64,000 nt of DNA from Entoloma clypeatum (taxonomy: Eukaryota; Basidiomycota; Agaricomycetes; Agaricales; Entolomataceae). The translations under genes and the position numbers were made by a program. A model generated the notes under the pieces. It did not search any database. It was not told the origin of the DNA and was given only the letters and a program-made list of their open reading frames with translations. This document shows positions 34,162-45,639 of this stretch, piece by piece (the first letter of the stretch is position 1; each line of letters opens with the position of its first letter). The stretch is from NCBI GenBank assembly GCA_963565915.1, contig OY751492.1:1674001-1738000 (forward strand), read 5' to 3'.

Positions 34162-34551
34162 TGTTGAAATATTCAAATATGGATGTATTGACAGTCAATC
34201 ACATGACTATGATCATGTGTTCTACCATGTGGCTTGTTCCATGAAGTGTTCTAAACATAGAACAATCTAGACTCGCTCTAGATCTCTGAGTCATTTCTAT
34301 GACTCAGAATGCTGCACACCACAGCCTTGATGCTGTGTACCAGAGATGTTCCATCATGTTCTAGCCAATAGTGTTACTAGCTCATAGTTGGTCTGTGCAC
34401 ATTTCCATAAGTATAAATACTGCATGTAACTAGTGTAGTACAATAGGCTTTACAAGTTCTACAACTTCTATCATCACCCACTCTTCTACAAAAATCTCAA
34501 CCCTCTTCGCTTCCAGGCTTCCTCTGCATCTGCAAGGCATGCTGTTCAATA
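34162..34551 (+). repeat. 5' LTR of Copia-2
   Basis: 390 bp, with TATAAATA at about 34412 as a promoter candidate. Ends TTCAATA directly before GGTTATGGGCCCC. Confidence 0.9.
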
Positions 34552-34564
34552 GGTTATGGGCCCC
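34552..34564 (+). other. Primer-binding site of Copia-2 (half-tRNA type)
   Basis: GGTTATGGGCCCC, identical to the Copia-1 site and complementary to the anticodon arm of initiator Met-tRNA. Confidence 0.8.
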
Positions 34565-36083
34565 AGATAGCCCCTAGGCTTGGGTTTATCCCTCTAAGTC
34601 CTAGAGTAGTTTGTGTGCTCTAATGGAGCTGCTGTGACTACTATACCTGTACGATACTAACCTGGTCTACACCAGTGAGCGATGACATATGCACCTTTCA
34701 GGCTGCTGCCGTCTATCCTCTTTGAACTAGTAGCATAAGCTAGTTTAAGTTAGTTATCTGTTTTTGATACTTAGGGGTTCCAGACTAGTGAGCGCCGTTT
34801 TTGGCTGCACCTAGTCCTGAAGTCCAAGGCTGTTGAGCGCTCTGGAGTGCTGAATGCATCGCGCTCGCGGCATGTGATCGCCTCTGGGTTTAACAGTGTA
34901 AGATCTGCTGAGCTTGCTTGCAGCTACTGCCAGTGCTCCAGTCCTTGATCTAGACTAGCGCCTTTATGGCCTACGTCTATATTTGGACAATTTTTTGTAT
35001 AGCTAGTGTGCTGTGCGCCTTTTCAGCTGCCGCCACTGCTTATGTGTAAAATGTATGACAAAACCTGCTGAGCTTGCTTGCAGTTACAGTCTACATTTCA
35101 CATGCTGTGACATGTCCTGTCAATAGCACAAACCTTTCAAAGGCCAACACTATACGGTTATCTGTCGCTCCAAGTTTTTACTTGTTTTGAGCATTGACAT
35201 ATAGATATACCTAAAAGCAGAGATGATGATGCCTGCTTGAGAAGCAAGATTTTCTTGCGGTTATCAGCATTTAATTTAATCAATGCCCTTAGAATGGGTT
35301 TATGGTTTTACAAACCGAATCAAGTATATCTCGATGTGCTGACATTCGGACATCACGATTCTCAGGAACTTTCTGTTCCTTGAACCTTTTTCGTCGATCA
35401 ATCTTGATCCATTACATCCTGTACCTGATGGAGCACCCTTTATGGCTGCCTCAGGGACTTCCCATTTTTATGGTTGCATGATCTCAGATTTGATGCTGAC
35501 TTAAAATTGTTCCTAGATGAAAGGATCTTGCATCTGCTTCCACTATGGTTTCATTCAAGCAAACCATTGGTCACACTGTGAAATCCGTGTTATTCAGTGT
35601 GATGACAGTTTCCACAGACGACACCTCTGTACTCTGAATTGCATGGTCACACCATGCATTTGGAAGGTGAAAGTCACACAGTTGCGATACGGACGGCATG
35701 CATGTCATGTCTGTACTCGCAAATGTGGAAAGAAAAAAGCAGTATGCATCCCCATCTACTTTCTCTTCACTCATTGAACTGTGACTCTCTAGGATCCTTA
35801 GGTGCCATGCCCAAGTAACATCCAAAGAGCTTGAACAAGGGACTTACCATCCCCCTTCAATCACAGTGACGATGAAGAAAGGAGAATCACACCCGGTATT
35901 ACACCTGAGGTTACACCCGGAATAATAAAGATGGAGGAATCACCTGAATTATAGGCGACCATCTTTAGTAAATACCACAGCATTGTGACCCCTAGTCACA
36001 TTCATAAAAGCTATTACAAAGCTCTCTGACATGTGTCAACAAATCAGACAAAACCTTGATTGGTTTAAATTGTTCTTGATATT
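34565..36083. other. Long leader of Copia-2, non-coding
   Basis: 1.5 kb between PBS and gag. A 87-codon Cys/His-containing ORF (35517-35777) exists but resembles nothing I know. CTGCTGAGCTTGCTTGCAG occurs at about 34905 and 35066 and recurs, degenerate, at about 38422 and 39726. Modules of the type TGTGC(A/G)CCTTTT...GCTGCCGCC also recur. Confidence 0.55.
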
Positions 36084-36116
36084 TTGCTGATGACTGTTTT
36101 TTCAAACAGATCAAAC

Positions 36117-37015
36117 ATGTCATCAATCAACACTTTGATTACTGTTCCCATTCTTGATGGCTCCAACTATCTTGAGTGGTTGAGCACCATGTGTTTGTAC
36201 CTTAAATCTCAAGATTTGTGGCAGATTGTTGCTGGCACTGAAAAGAGACCCTTAGAGTCCTCTGCACATAGGCAGAAAGCCGCAACGCTAGTCAGAGGAT
36301 GGAACATCAGGGATCAATTGGCTCTTGCCAATATTCGACTCCGCGTCGATCTGTTGATCAAACTCACCAAAAGCACATCTCACGAGACCTGGTTCGAGTT
36401 AAAAAATAGATTTGGATGAGCTGTCTACATGACAGTTCTGTTGGATGTCTGTGCCGCATTGTCCTTCAGGCTTTCAATGAAGCAACACCCCTGATTGAGA
36501 TCGATTATCTTGATAAGATCTATGATCACCTCAGCATGCATCATTCTATTTCTCAGTCGACGTGCACCCTGATGTTACTATCTTCGCTCCCATCTCCTGA
36601 TTGGAACGACTATGCCACAGAGATTCTTCTCTATCATGATGATCTCACCTACTTTAAGGTTCAAGAATTGATTGTTGAAAAATACAATAGTCATCATCCA
36701 AACCATGCTTCTGACTTTTTGCTGGGGGATTACCTAAACGGCGTAGGCATAACCTACAATCCTCAGCTGAAATCATGTGATGGATTTTATAATCCATCTC
36801 AGAATCTATGGGAGAGAAGTCAAGCCCATTCACATTTCGTTGAACCCTATCGCAGCAGTTATAATGGAATAGTGTTCAACACTCCCAGAGCCGCTGGCAT
36901 AGCCGCCCCTGGGAATGCCGTCACAACAGAACAAGATGAGGATCCACCCGTGGAAGATTATGACACAGTGTTTCCATGCTTGGACCTTAGAACAGCATAT
37001 CATTATGTAAAATGA
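36117..37015 (+). pseudogene. gag: Copia-2 gag-like ORF (one frame break)
   Basis: From ATG 36117 (MSSINTLITVPILDGSNYL, EWLSTMCLYLKSQDLWQIV): a typical Copia Gag N-terminus with the NY-x2-W motif and a WFELKNRFG segment, reaching TGA at 36417. An overlapping frame from 36416 continues the Gag-like reading (FNEATPLIEIDYLDKIYDHL, LMLLSSLPSPDWNDYATEIL, VQELIVEKYNS) to 37015. The break at 36417 looks like an indel. No zinc knuckle is seen. Upstream in-frame ATGs at 36084 and 36090 exist. Confidence 0.7.
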
Positions 37016-40000
37016 TTTGTATTTTCTTTCACTGTTGCAATAAATCGTGTTTGTGACATGTCTATGAAAGAAATACTAAGAGAGTTTGAAAAATGCATTT
37101 CACATTTTTAATGTTCAAATAACTTATATCCAATCATGGAATAATCCAGATAGTTAGTGTGCTTTCAAGCTGCCTACTATTAAAGGAAAAAACATGTAAA
37201 GGCATGTGTCTAATTGGGTGTCAAAAGAACTCTTAATTGAGGTACTACCCCCAACCCCTTTTGGAATCGTGCATTTAAGCTTGTTTAAAAGAACACGCAA
37301 GTCATTAATTTGTCTTTTGCTGTGTCCTATTCCTTTACTTTGGATTCAAATTCCACTTTACATCATTGCTAAAGAGACATGCTAAAATCATGCCTCTGTC
37401 TATAAATGCATGATTAATTGGATAAATAAATGCTTCTAAGCATTTTGATAATGTTGTAATCTACTTCATTATTCATGAGATCGAAGAGTCTCAAAACACC
37501 CTTCAATAATCAATTCAAGATTGGTCTAACCAACCAACCTTGTTCCTTCACTTTTTCTGCAACAACTGTTGCATAAAGTAGCACAAGATTGAGTCGAGCA
37601 AAACATGTATGCTCCTCATCTTAAAGCTCTCCATTTTTGCATGGGAATAATTTCTGTTGCGAAATTAAAATAGGGTCCTTGTGACACTCTATTTGCAAAA
37701 TGGATTAGTCATGGAATCATGCAATAAACATTGCTTACAAATGGAACTGGAATGATTGCCCGAGACTAGCTATCTCAGACCAGCGATTCACACCCTTTTT
37801 CACATGAAATTATTGGTTTCCCAGCCAAGTTCTGCACTGTTTCAGTTCATATGCCATTTACGAAGCAAATGATTTATGTCGTTTTAGCACGAAACAATTC
37901 CACACTTGACTGGAAAAGGGGGAGAATATAGAGAAAAAGAGCAATTTTTAATTGAACTTGCATTCTTGCGAACTTTGCATTGATTGATCTTATCTCATGC
38001 AATTATTTTGCATACAACACTCTATGTATAGGATGCACAGCGATTTACCCATTAAATCTGCGACATCTTGAACAAGGATCTATCTTACTCCAAAGATAAA
38101 ATGACATGTCATCCAAAATGATGATATTTGGATAACCAAGACTGTCATATGAATCGATCTGTTAGTCCTAAAAAGACTATTGTTGGGTTTCTATTCCAAG
38201 CAATCGCTTTTGATTACTTGAAGAAGCATCTTAATTGATTGCTTATTAATATGCATTAAATTGCATATTAAATGGTTCTTGGTATACAAGATTACTATTG
38301 ATTGCATGAACGCATCAAAGTGTTTCTACACTTTGAATATTTGGACATATCCATGGTCACTGTCACCAGGTACCAAAGGACACCCAGGGCCGCCGGCATC
38401 ACCGCCCCTGAGGATGATGAACCTGCTGAGCTAAGCTTGCAATCGTCACAGCCGCTTGGCATTAAGCCAGCATGCTAGGTCACCTGATCTGTGCCTATCG
38501 ACTGCATCGACGACTTGGATTTAAACACTGCATTGTGCACCCTTTTGGGATCGCCATCTTTGTTTGTCACAAACCAAATATTCCCCATCCAAAATGTGTT
38601 ATTGTTGTATCATGCAACAAATCATAGTCAATCTGTGTTAATGTCTTAGAATGGTATTCTAATGACCTCTGAACATAAAATCGGATGTTCAAAGCACATG
38701 TATCACCACATACAAAAGAACTACAATTGCAAGTCAAACACTTGACTATAAATTGCAATAATACTCACACAACAGTCGGCTTGATTGTTTAATCGCCTAT
38801 AAATCTGTTGATGGAAATACCATTTCAGGGGGAGATTTACCAATCTCTATTAAACCCTAAATCAGAATAAACCATATGTTGCTTGAGCTGCAATTATACT
38901 TTACAAAATGCTCAGATATTATGGGATATCTTTGAGTGATTTATATGTCCTCTATGACGCTAAACTAGACCCTACCAGTGGACTTGAAATGGTTCATCCA
39001 CACCCTGAGTCTGGAGTACAATACTCAACTCAAAAGATATTATCTATGAATGCGCTTTTGTGCTGCCGTGATAATATTACATACTCAAGATTGACAGCAT
39101 GCCTCATCTATGGTTGTTAGCGGTCTTCAATGCAATTTCCAGAGTATTAATAAGCTATACCAAGCTTATGTCATGCTATGCATGACCCAATCAATTGGTT
39201 CAAATAACTATTTGAACAATATAGATTAAGTCTAATGAGCTCTTAAATGAGTTACGTCTATCTGACTTATCAAACAGCCTGCTTGCTGATCTATACATCA
39301 TAATATCAAAATGTCAACCATTGATCCAGTCCGAGATGACAATAAACTATTACGTGGTTTGCTGATAAAATCAGACTAAACATCTGACTCAGCATGGTCC
39401 ATGCAAGATAGGCAAAGCCTTAAATATGCTCTTCGCCTACTTCTCCACCGCCTTTTACACTCGCTTCGCACATGCCGACCATCTGGCGCATGTTGCCTCG
39501 ATCACAACCACCACCACCACCACCACTACTGCAGCTGGCGCTGCTGCTGCTCCTTCATCATCCTCTGGCAGTAACACTGCTACGACCGCCGATGATAAGA
39601 CATTGAAGAAGAAGTAAAGTAGATAGTGGTACAAGTAATTAAAATAATAATTACTTGAGAAAACCCTTTGAGAACAACTCAAGAGCGCTTGACATTGTCA
39701 CCTCTGAGTTTGGTAGTTAACAGATCTTGCTGAGCTTTGCTCGCAATAGTTATTGACACCTACAATGTTCTCAAACAGTAGCACCATCATGGCCGCAAGT
39801 TTATCGCACTATCCCATCTCTCTCAAAAGTGACTCTTTTGATCCTTTTGATGATCCCTTTGATCTCAGACTCTATATCTGATGAGAACATATCCATCTAA
39901 GATTGATTGGATATTATGGTCTCTGATACAGACCTTAAATGACAGTGTATGCTTGTACGACACAGCAAGACACCCATTTAGTCTGAGCAAATGAAGTCTC

Positions 40001-40080
40001 AACTATAGTCCATAAGTAAAGATTTGAATATCTTCTTATAACAAGTATTAAACCCTTATGGGATCTCACTTGTGGGGGTG
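37016..40080. other. 3-kb non-coding interior of Copia-2
   Basis: AT-rich, with no Pol motifs in six frames. Contains a second copy of the CCGCCGGCATCACCGCCCCTG module (38392, compare 36890) and a short ORF with a (ACC)n/(GCT)n microsatellite at about 39505-39560. Confidence 0.6.
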
Positions 40081-40488
40081 TGTTGAAACATTCAAATATG
40101 GATCTATTGACAGTCAATCACATGACTATGATCATGTGTTCTACCATGTGGCTTGTCCCATGAAGTGTTCTAAACATAGAACAATCTAGACTTGCTCTAG
40201 ATCTCTGAGTCATTTCTATGACTCAGAATGCTGCACACCACAGCCTTGATGCTGTGTACCAGAGATGTTCCATCATGTTCTAGCCAATAGTGTTACTAGC
40301 TTGTAGTTGGTCCGTGCACATTTCCATAAGTATAAATACTGCATGTAACTAGTGTAGTACAATAGGCTTTACAAGTTCTACAACTTCTATCATCGCCCAC
40401 TCTTCTACAAACATCTCAACCCTCTTCACTTCAATGTGAGTATCATTAACCAGGCTTCCTCTGTGTCTGCAAGGCATGCTGTTCAATA
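40081..40488 (+). repeat. 3' LTR of Copia-2
   Basis: 408 bp. Matches the 5' LTR except for scattered substitutions and an extra 18-bp segment around 40434-40451 (AATGTGAGTATCATTAAC). Confidence 0.9.
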
Positions 40489-40493
40489 TGATG

Positions 40494-40560
40494 GTCGCAG
40501 GAGTAGACATATTAGGTTCAACAGGACGATATACAGTGCGAGTTGGGGTGAAAAAAAAAA
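40494..40560 (-). pseudogene. hAT transposase, upstream remnant
   Basis: Minus strand TPTRTVYRPVEPNMSTPATI joins in frame to IKQLVKEIS across the Copia-2 insertion. The true start of the hAT gene beyond about 40560 is not clear. Confidence 0.5.
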
Positions 40561-40821
40561 GATGAACATTGAGCAAGCAGACATGATGAATACCGGAGGA
40601 CCATCCATAGAGGGGTATATTAGTACATGCATTTGAGCAAAAAAGAAGACCAGAAGGGAATCATGATAGGAAGCGCCTGCGAAAAGCGAGGGAGCACAGC
40701 CATAACAAGGAATGCAGGCGACGAAAAGCAACATGGAAGGGTGTAATGCTGTACAGTTTCACATTTTAAAGTTTGATTGTTCAATGTGAATCTTGTGACA
40801 TGATTGGTACTCAAAAGCTGC

Positions 40822-40975
40822 AGCCTGGCGGCTTGGCTTTGACTTTTCAGATTCACAAGCCAAGCCAAAGCCAAGATAAAGCCGCCAATTTGGCTTGGCT
40901 GGGCCCAGCCTATTTGGGCCCAGCTTGGCTTGGCTCGCGGCCTGAGGCCGGGCCATGCACAGCACTACAAGGCTA
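40822..40975. repeat. GGCTTGGC/GCCAAGCC palindrome-rich block
   Basis: Repeated GGCTTGGCTT and its complement AAGCCAAGCC alternate, together with two GGGCCCAGC units. The strand can fold on itself. Function unknown; possibly a foldback element end. Confidence 0.55.
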
Positions 40976-41299
40976 TCAAAAGTTATGTCAAGTTAGAGAG
41001 GACCCTCACCAGATCAAGGGTCTTACCTTACTCAACTCTAGCTAACTCTAGCTAACTCGCACAGCTGAATGGGGCCTAATGATGTAAAATGCTCACCGGA
41101 TTCCCAAGGTGCTTTGCCATAATCTTCGCTCTTCATGACTGATCCAACATTCTTTTTGTTTGAAGTCATTTCAAACTCAGCCGGATCTCACTGAAGGGAA
41201 AACTTTATTAGGTAACGACACTGATTTTGCCCTCCGCCCACCACAGTCCACCACCTACAAACCCTCCTCGCTGCCCTTGACAGCTACGGCTCCACAACA

Positions 41300-41395
41300 G
41301 CCATCCGTTGTGCCCCATGGCCGCCTCTCATGCACAACGCCCATCCTCAATGCACAACGGCCGTCCCTGGTGCACAACGGCCGTCCCTTGCTCCC
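41300..41395. repeat. Short minisatellite related to the arm arrays
   Basis: Three to four units of the type GCACAACGGCCGTCCCTGGT, about 22-24 bp apart, resembling the 43466-43900 array read in the same direction. Confidence 0.6.
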
Positions 41396-41510
41396 AAGAA
41401 TGAGTATCTATCATGGTAATATAAGTACTTGTAAATTCATTAGACTACTAGTTGCTTTGTATAGCTAGAAAATATGCAATATATGTTTTTTTTTGTTCAC
41501 TACTGGATTA

Positions 41511-41782
41511 CTGTAGCATTTCAATCAATTTGTCGGTCACGCATCACAGGGCTCTGGAAAACACCGGAATGTCACGATTGTCACACTTCCCTGAGCCCAG
41601 CGACGAAATTGGGACACGGGATTTCCCACAATGGCACACAGAAATTGCCAAAAGTACCGAAAACGACAAAAATTGGTCACATTTGAATTGAAGTCACGGA
41701 AATTTTCACCCATGACGAAATTAAAATTTCATCGCACCATGTCATGCGTCACAGGCCTGACAAATTGATTGAAATGCTACAG
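41511..41782. mobile_element. Mariner-like MITE, 272 bp
   Basis: Perfect 24-bp terminal inverted repeats (CTGTAGCATTTCAATCAATT+TGTC at 41511-41534, complement at 41759-41782), flanked on both sides by TA, the Tc1/mariner target duplication. The interior is non-coding, and the sequence just inside the TIRs is also partly complementary. Confidence 0.75.
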
Positions 41783-41942
41783 TAGGTGTGACACAATCAA
41801 GTGTTCCAATGTCTTAATAGCACCCATAGCTCTTGTAGACGAAGAGCTACAGGGAGCTATGGGGAGCTATGATAGCTTGGCAGGTGGCTATGTGAACTTA
41901 ATAACAGGGACTTGTCTACGAAGCAACACGATCTACGTAGCA

Positions 41943-42310
41943 CTACGGCTGCTCCATAGACAAGTTATTTTTTCCTGATGTGAGCACGTTCTCGATCCTA
42001 TGGCGTCTGTCAAGAGCGGACATCACGATTTGAATGGCCAGCATCGGAAAGAGATGTTTCATCATATTGCAGGTGGGCACCGATTGAGAAAAAAAGAAAC
42101 TCGCAGCGAGCTTCCCGTTTCCAGCGGAGGTATCTGCAACCGTCTGTGTGGTGGGGGACTTTCCCGCACCTGCAGGCACATGAAGCCAACAGAGCTTCTT
42201 TCCAGTCCCGATCCACTGCTTTATATCCACCAGAATCTTGTCCACAATCCTGGTAAGCAACGGGGAGCAGGGCCGCTGCGCTCCAGGGAGTCATAACCAG
42301 CACCTGGAGA
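41943..42310 (-). pseudogene. NACHT-domain NTPase fragment
   Basis: Minus strand: LLTRIVDKILVDIKQWI, then CWLHVPAGAGKSPTTQTVAD (Walker A P-loop, with Pro after the Lys-Ser), KLAASFFFSQSVPTCNMMKH and LFPMLAIQIVMSALD. This pattern is typical of the NACHT NTPases of fungal NLR-like proteins. The upstream frame is shifted before about 42260, and nothing follows after about 41943. No N-terminal effector or C-terminal repeats are present, so it is a relic. Confidence 0.75.
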
Positions 42311-43228
42311 ATACAATTCCAAGATCGCTTGCCAGTGAAAGCCTGTTCACAGTGATCAGATTACGCCGCTTTGTTCAGGAAGACAACTTGGAGCTTAACT
42401 CACAGCCACGCGAGTGGTCAATTGATATATTGTGGTTGATGACCTCTCCGTATTGAACTTTTGTGTCTTGAGGGATGTACTCCCTGAGATGTGTACAGTA
42501 CGGCAGGCGATATGGCTAGATCTGTGCAAAAACAGATGGTAATTACCTGTTTTTAATGTTGCACGAATCATTGCAGTTACCATGTCCATGGCAGTGCAAA
42601 GCTTACCGTCTTGGATCAGCGATCAATCCCCCCGTGCTTCCCATGGCTGTAGTATCCCACTTTGGGCTGGTACCGCCTCTTCTCCTCTTCCCTCTTCAGC
42701 CATCAAATTTTGATCAATGTCGACAGGCCCCAACACATTCCCACGCCCCTCCCGCATCATCAAATCACGCCCACCAGCCCGCTGGCACCTCGCCAGGTTT
42801 GCCTCGCCTCCCACAGCCATCCTATGCCTCAAAGCTCGATGCCCCCACCATAATTGAAGGTTAAAGAGCCCGAGGAGTGGCTCAGATGCCTTCCAGATAC
42901 CCCCTATTCACCACACCCCACCACTGCCCCACATATGCAGCTATATGGGCATGAATATACATAGATATCCTCTCTAACATATAGTAATATGCCATATATA
43001 TCATTATAAAACAGTCCCCTGAGATGTAAGGCATTAAAGCACCTAAAAAGCGGTCAGATAGCCAGGGGAAAGGAGGAGCACATACTTCCCCATGGCATAC
43101 TGACCTCCTATGCCTGAGGCATAGCTTATAGACATATTCTGTATTGTAAGAGGGTTTGGAAAGTCAGAATTTGGTCCAGAAAGAGCAGAGAAACATGGTA
43201 GAAAAAGCGAATTTGCATATACTTGTGC
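42311..43228. other. Non-coding end of the spacer
   Basis: No recognisable gene. Short Pro/Ser-rich ORFs at about 42556-42864 are not supported by any domain. GTGCAAAAACAGATGGTAATTACC at about 42526 matches the flank of the Gypsy-B 3' LTR in both arms. Confidence 0.5.
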
Positions 43229-43465
43229 CTTGTTTGTATATAACCTCTGATCCGACATCCGATGGCATGGCTATTTCGCCCACACATCTAACATGCCATC
43301 AGTTGGACGGCATCCGGTCCTGACATCTGCCCATCTAATCTAGGTGTTGAATCGAAAATTATTCCAAAGTCATTTCAATCTCCGCTTTATTTCCTTTGGT
43401 AAGTCAACTTAGACCGATTTGATGCCCTTTCCCCCATCGTTACTGCTGAACGACACTGGATCCGC

Positions 43466-43900
43466 CCTAGGGTATGCGTCCAATGGCCACCTTTCATACA
43501 CAACAGCCCCAGCTTGTGCCCAACAGCCGCCCTTAGTGTCCAACGACCTCAGGTCCTCACACCCAATGATCTCAAGTTGCACCCAAGGGCCTCCACTCAT
43601 GCCCAACGGCCGCCCCTAGTGCTCAATGGCCCCAGCTCAAGCCCAATGGCCACCACTTCTGCCCAATGGCCGCCTCTGGTGCCCAATGACCCCAGCTCAC
43701 GCCCAACAACCTCCACTTGTGCCCAATGGCCGCCTCTGTCCTAACGACCTCAAGTCATGCCCAACAGCCTCCACTCGTGCCAAATAGCCACCCATAGGGC
43801 CCAATGACCCCAGCTGCGCCCAACGGCTGCCCCTCACGCCCAACAGCCTCCGCTTGTAATGGCCGCCTCTGGTGCCCAACGACCCCAGCTCGCGCTCAAC
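43466..43900. repeat. Minisatellite (right arm)
   Basis: Mirror of the array at 27431-27865, read here as GCCCAACGGCC/GCCCAATGGCC units. No length difference from the left arm was noticed. Confidence 0.8.
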
Positions 43901-44945
43901 GGCCTCCAGTCACGCTTTAGGTTCCTCATGTATGAAGAGTACTAGGTATTAAACTTTTATATATACAATGTACCATAATTACAGCTTTATATTCCACTTT
44001 TTTTGTGTCCACACCATTGAGATTCTGCTGGGATGTTAGGATGCTACATAGCATTTCCTAGATGGGGTGTGGGAATTTATAGCATGACATAGATAAGGAC
44101 CTTCACTATGGGTCTATGGCACTGTGTAGGGCTATGTAGGGCTAGTTTGTATGATCAGGAATTACTGATGAATTGGCTGGTAGTATATTATGTTCATGTA
44201 AGCATGGAGACAAGGGCATCTGATTCATAATCTGAAATCACGGTCAATGTAATTTACTCCTATTTACTGATTTGGTTCCATACCTATGCTTTATACACCC
44301 CCTCATCATCTGGATGAATAGTATACCATGTAGAATGAAAATAATTAATCAAGTACACGGCTCTGGTATATATGTGCACAAACATCAATAATATGACTGC
44401 ACATGGCATGCATATGTGTGTCTCCTGCCATACTCATCTCCCTCTGTTCTTGTGTCGTGCCAAGGCTGTGGTCCCATGCATCCCTCACCGCATTGTTCCT
44501 CTCGCCTCCCATCATTCCTCCCACTGTTTGTGTGTCCTCCCACCTGCTGTTCTCTGTGTGTTTTGTGAGTGGTCTGCTGTGATGAGGATGGCACAGTGCT
44601 TACCTATAGTGTGGGGGCTGTGTAGTCCTTGTGTGCAACCTAGTCAGTAGGCCTGATACATCAATAACTGTGCTAACAGTAAAACATCTGATGCATGACA
44701 GACTGTAGCTACAGATAGGCTCAATATATCACTTCCATGTATCAGGCTCATACATCAGACCAACCTATTGTACCACAATGACATCTTTGATGCTCCCTCT
44801 GAGTCGACAACATGCTATTCCCTTTTTAAATCTCAGTGTGCCCCATGTTAAAGTTTGTCAGGCTTGGTTCTTTTATTATATATGTGTCGCTGTCAATCAG
44901 ATCAACACTTCTTGTGTACATTTTCAGATAACATGCATGGTCAAC
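43901..44945. other. Non-coding stretch, right arm
   Basis: Mirror of 26386-27430. Nothing beyond small ORFs. Confidence 0.5.
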
Positions 44946-45223
44946 AGATGGACAGATGGGTGGGTGGGTGTGCTTGCTGGGTTGGTGTGGGTGATGGCGA
45001 CGGACGTCTGCGCTTCCAATCCATGCTTGGGTGGGCAGACATGCCATGAACTGGCGTAGCCCTCAGATCATCAGTTTGGCAGTGAAAAATACTGATGTAG
45101 AGATGGGTGGGTGTGCTTCCTGGTTGGTGTGTGTAATGGGCGTCCACTCTTCCAATCCATGCTCAGGTGGGCAGACATGCGGTGAACCAGCATAGCTCTC
45201 GCATCATCAGTTTGGCAGCATGC
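44946..45223. repeat. Two-copy tandem repeat, period about 136 bp (right arm)
   Basis: Mirror of 26108-26385, abutting the Gypsy-B 5' LTR. Confidence 0.75.
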
Positions 45224-45624
45224 TGTTATGGACTCTACAGTATGAGGACCACATCATATCTTTTACTTATTGGCCCGACTCGGCACCCTCTTACGAACTT
45301 ACTATGTCTAATGTCTACTTTCGCAACCTTCAATTCCCAGTCTGACTCACTACCTTACTTCATCATCCTCTTTAGTATACTTCGCTCCCGCGCTGACTCG
45401 CTTTCCGCAGTCAGCTTACTCATTGTACATAGCCTTCCACAGTCACCTTACTCATGCACACTGCCTTCCGCAGTACTGACTCATCCGCTACCACCTATAG
45501 TCAGTACCTATATAAACCTCTTGTACTGTAGTAGATTCCTTAGATTTAGCAATCACATTGCTCTTCGCCTTTCCACTTCCTGCATACTCTGCCCGAACCT
45601 TGGAATGGTTTGTTAAGCATAACA
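45224..45624 (+). repeat. 5' LTR of Gypsy-B (right arm)
   Basis: 401 bp, TATATAAA at 45509, predicted RNA start AGATTTAGCAA at 45542. Its 3' half resembles the 3' LTR more than the left-arm 5' LTR does (for example TGTACTGTAGTAG, TTTGTTAAG). Confidence 0.9.
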
Positions 45625-45626
45625 AG

Positions 45627-45637
45627 TTGCTAAATCT
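45627..45637 (+). other. Self-priming PBS of Gypsy-B
   Basis: TTGCTAAATCT, exact 11-nt complement of 45542-45552 in the LTR. Confidence 0.75.
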
Positions 45638-45639
45638 TG

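Larger units (their letters stand above)
34162..40488 (+). mobile_element. Copia-2, LTR element with gag-like ORF and no pol
   Basis: 6327 bp with LTRs of 390 and 408 bp (TGTTGAAA...TTCAATA), TSD TGATG, half-tRNA-iMet PBS after the 5' LTR and a G-rich tract before the 3' LTR. The only recognisable coding region in the 5.5 kb inside is a Copia-type Gag (36117-37015). No protease, integrase, RT or RNase H motif is visible in any frame. It is therefore non-autonomous and must have used another Copia element's Pol. The 3' LTR has 18 bp more than the 5' LTR near its end. Confidence 0.88.
40561..41510. other. Non-coding spacer DNA
   Basis: No gene seen. Contains the GGCTTGGC-rich palindromic block at about 40822-40975, CTAGCTAA repeats near 41040 and minisatellite-like units at 41300-41395. 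Confidence 0.5.

Noticed and set aside
35517..35777. Cys/His-containing 86-aa ORF in Copia-2
   Set aside because: Spacing of Cys and His fits no zinc-finger class I know, and it lies in a leader region; probably chance.
39426..39617. 63-codon Thr/Ala-rich ORF in Copia-2
   Set aside because: Driven by an ACC/GCT microsatellite; no relation to Pol.
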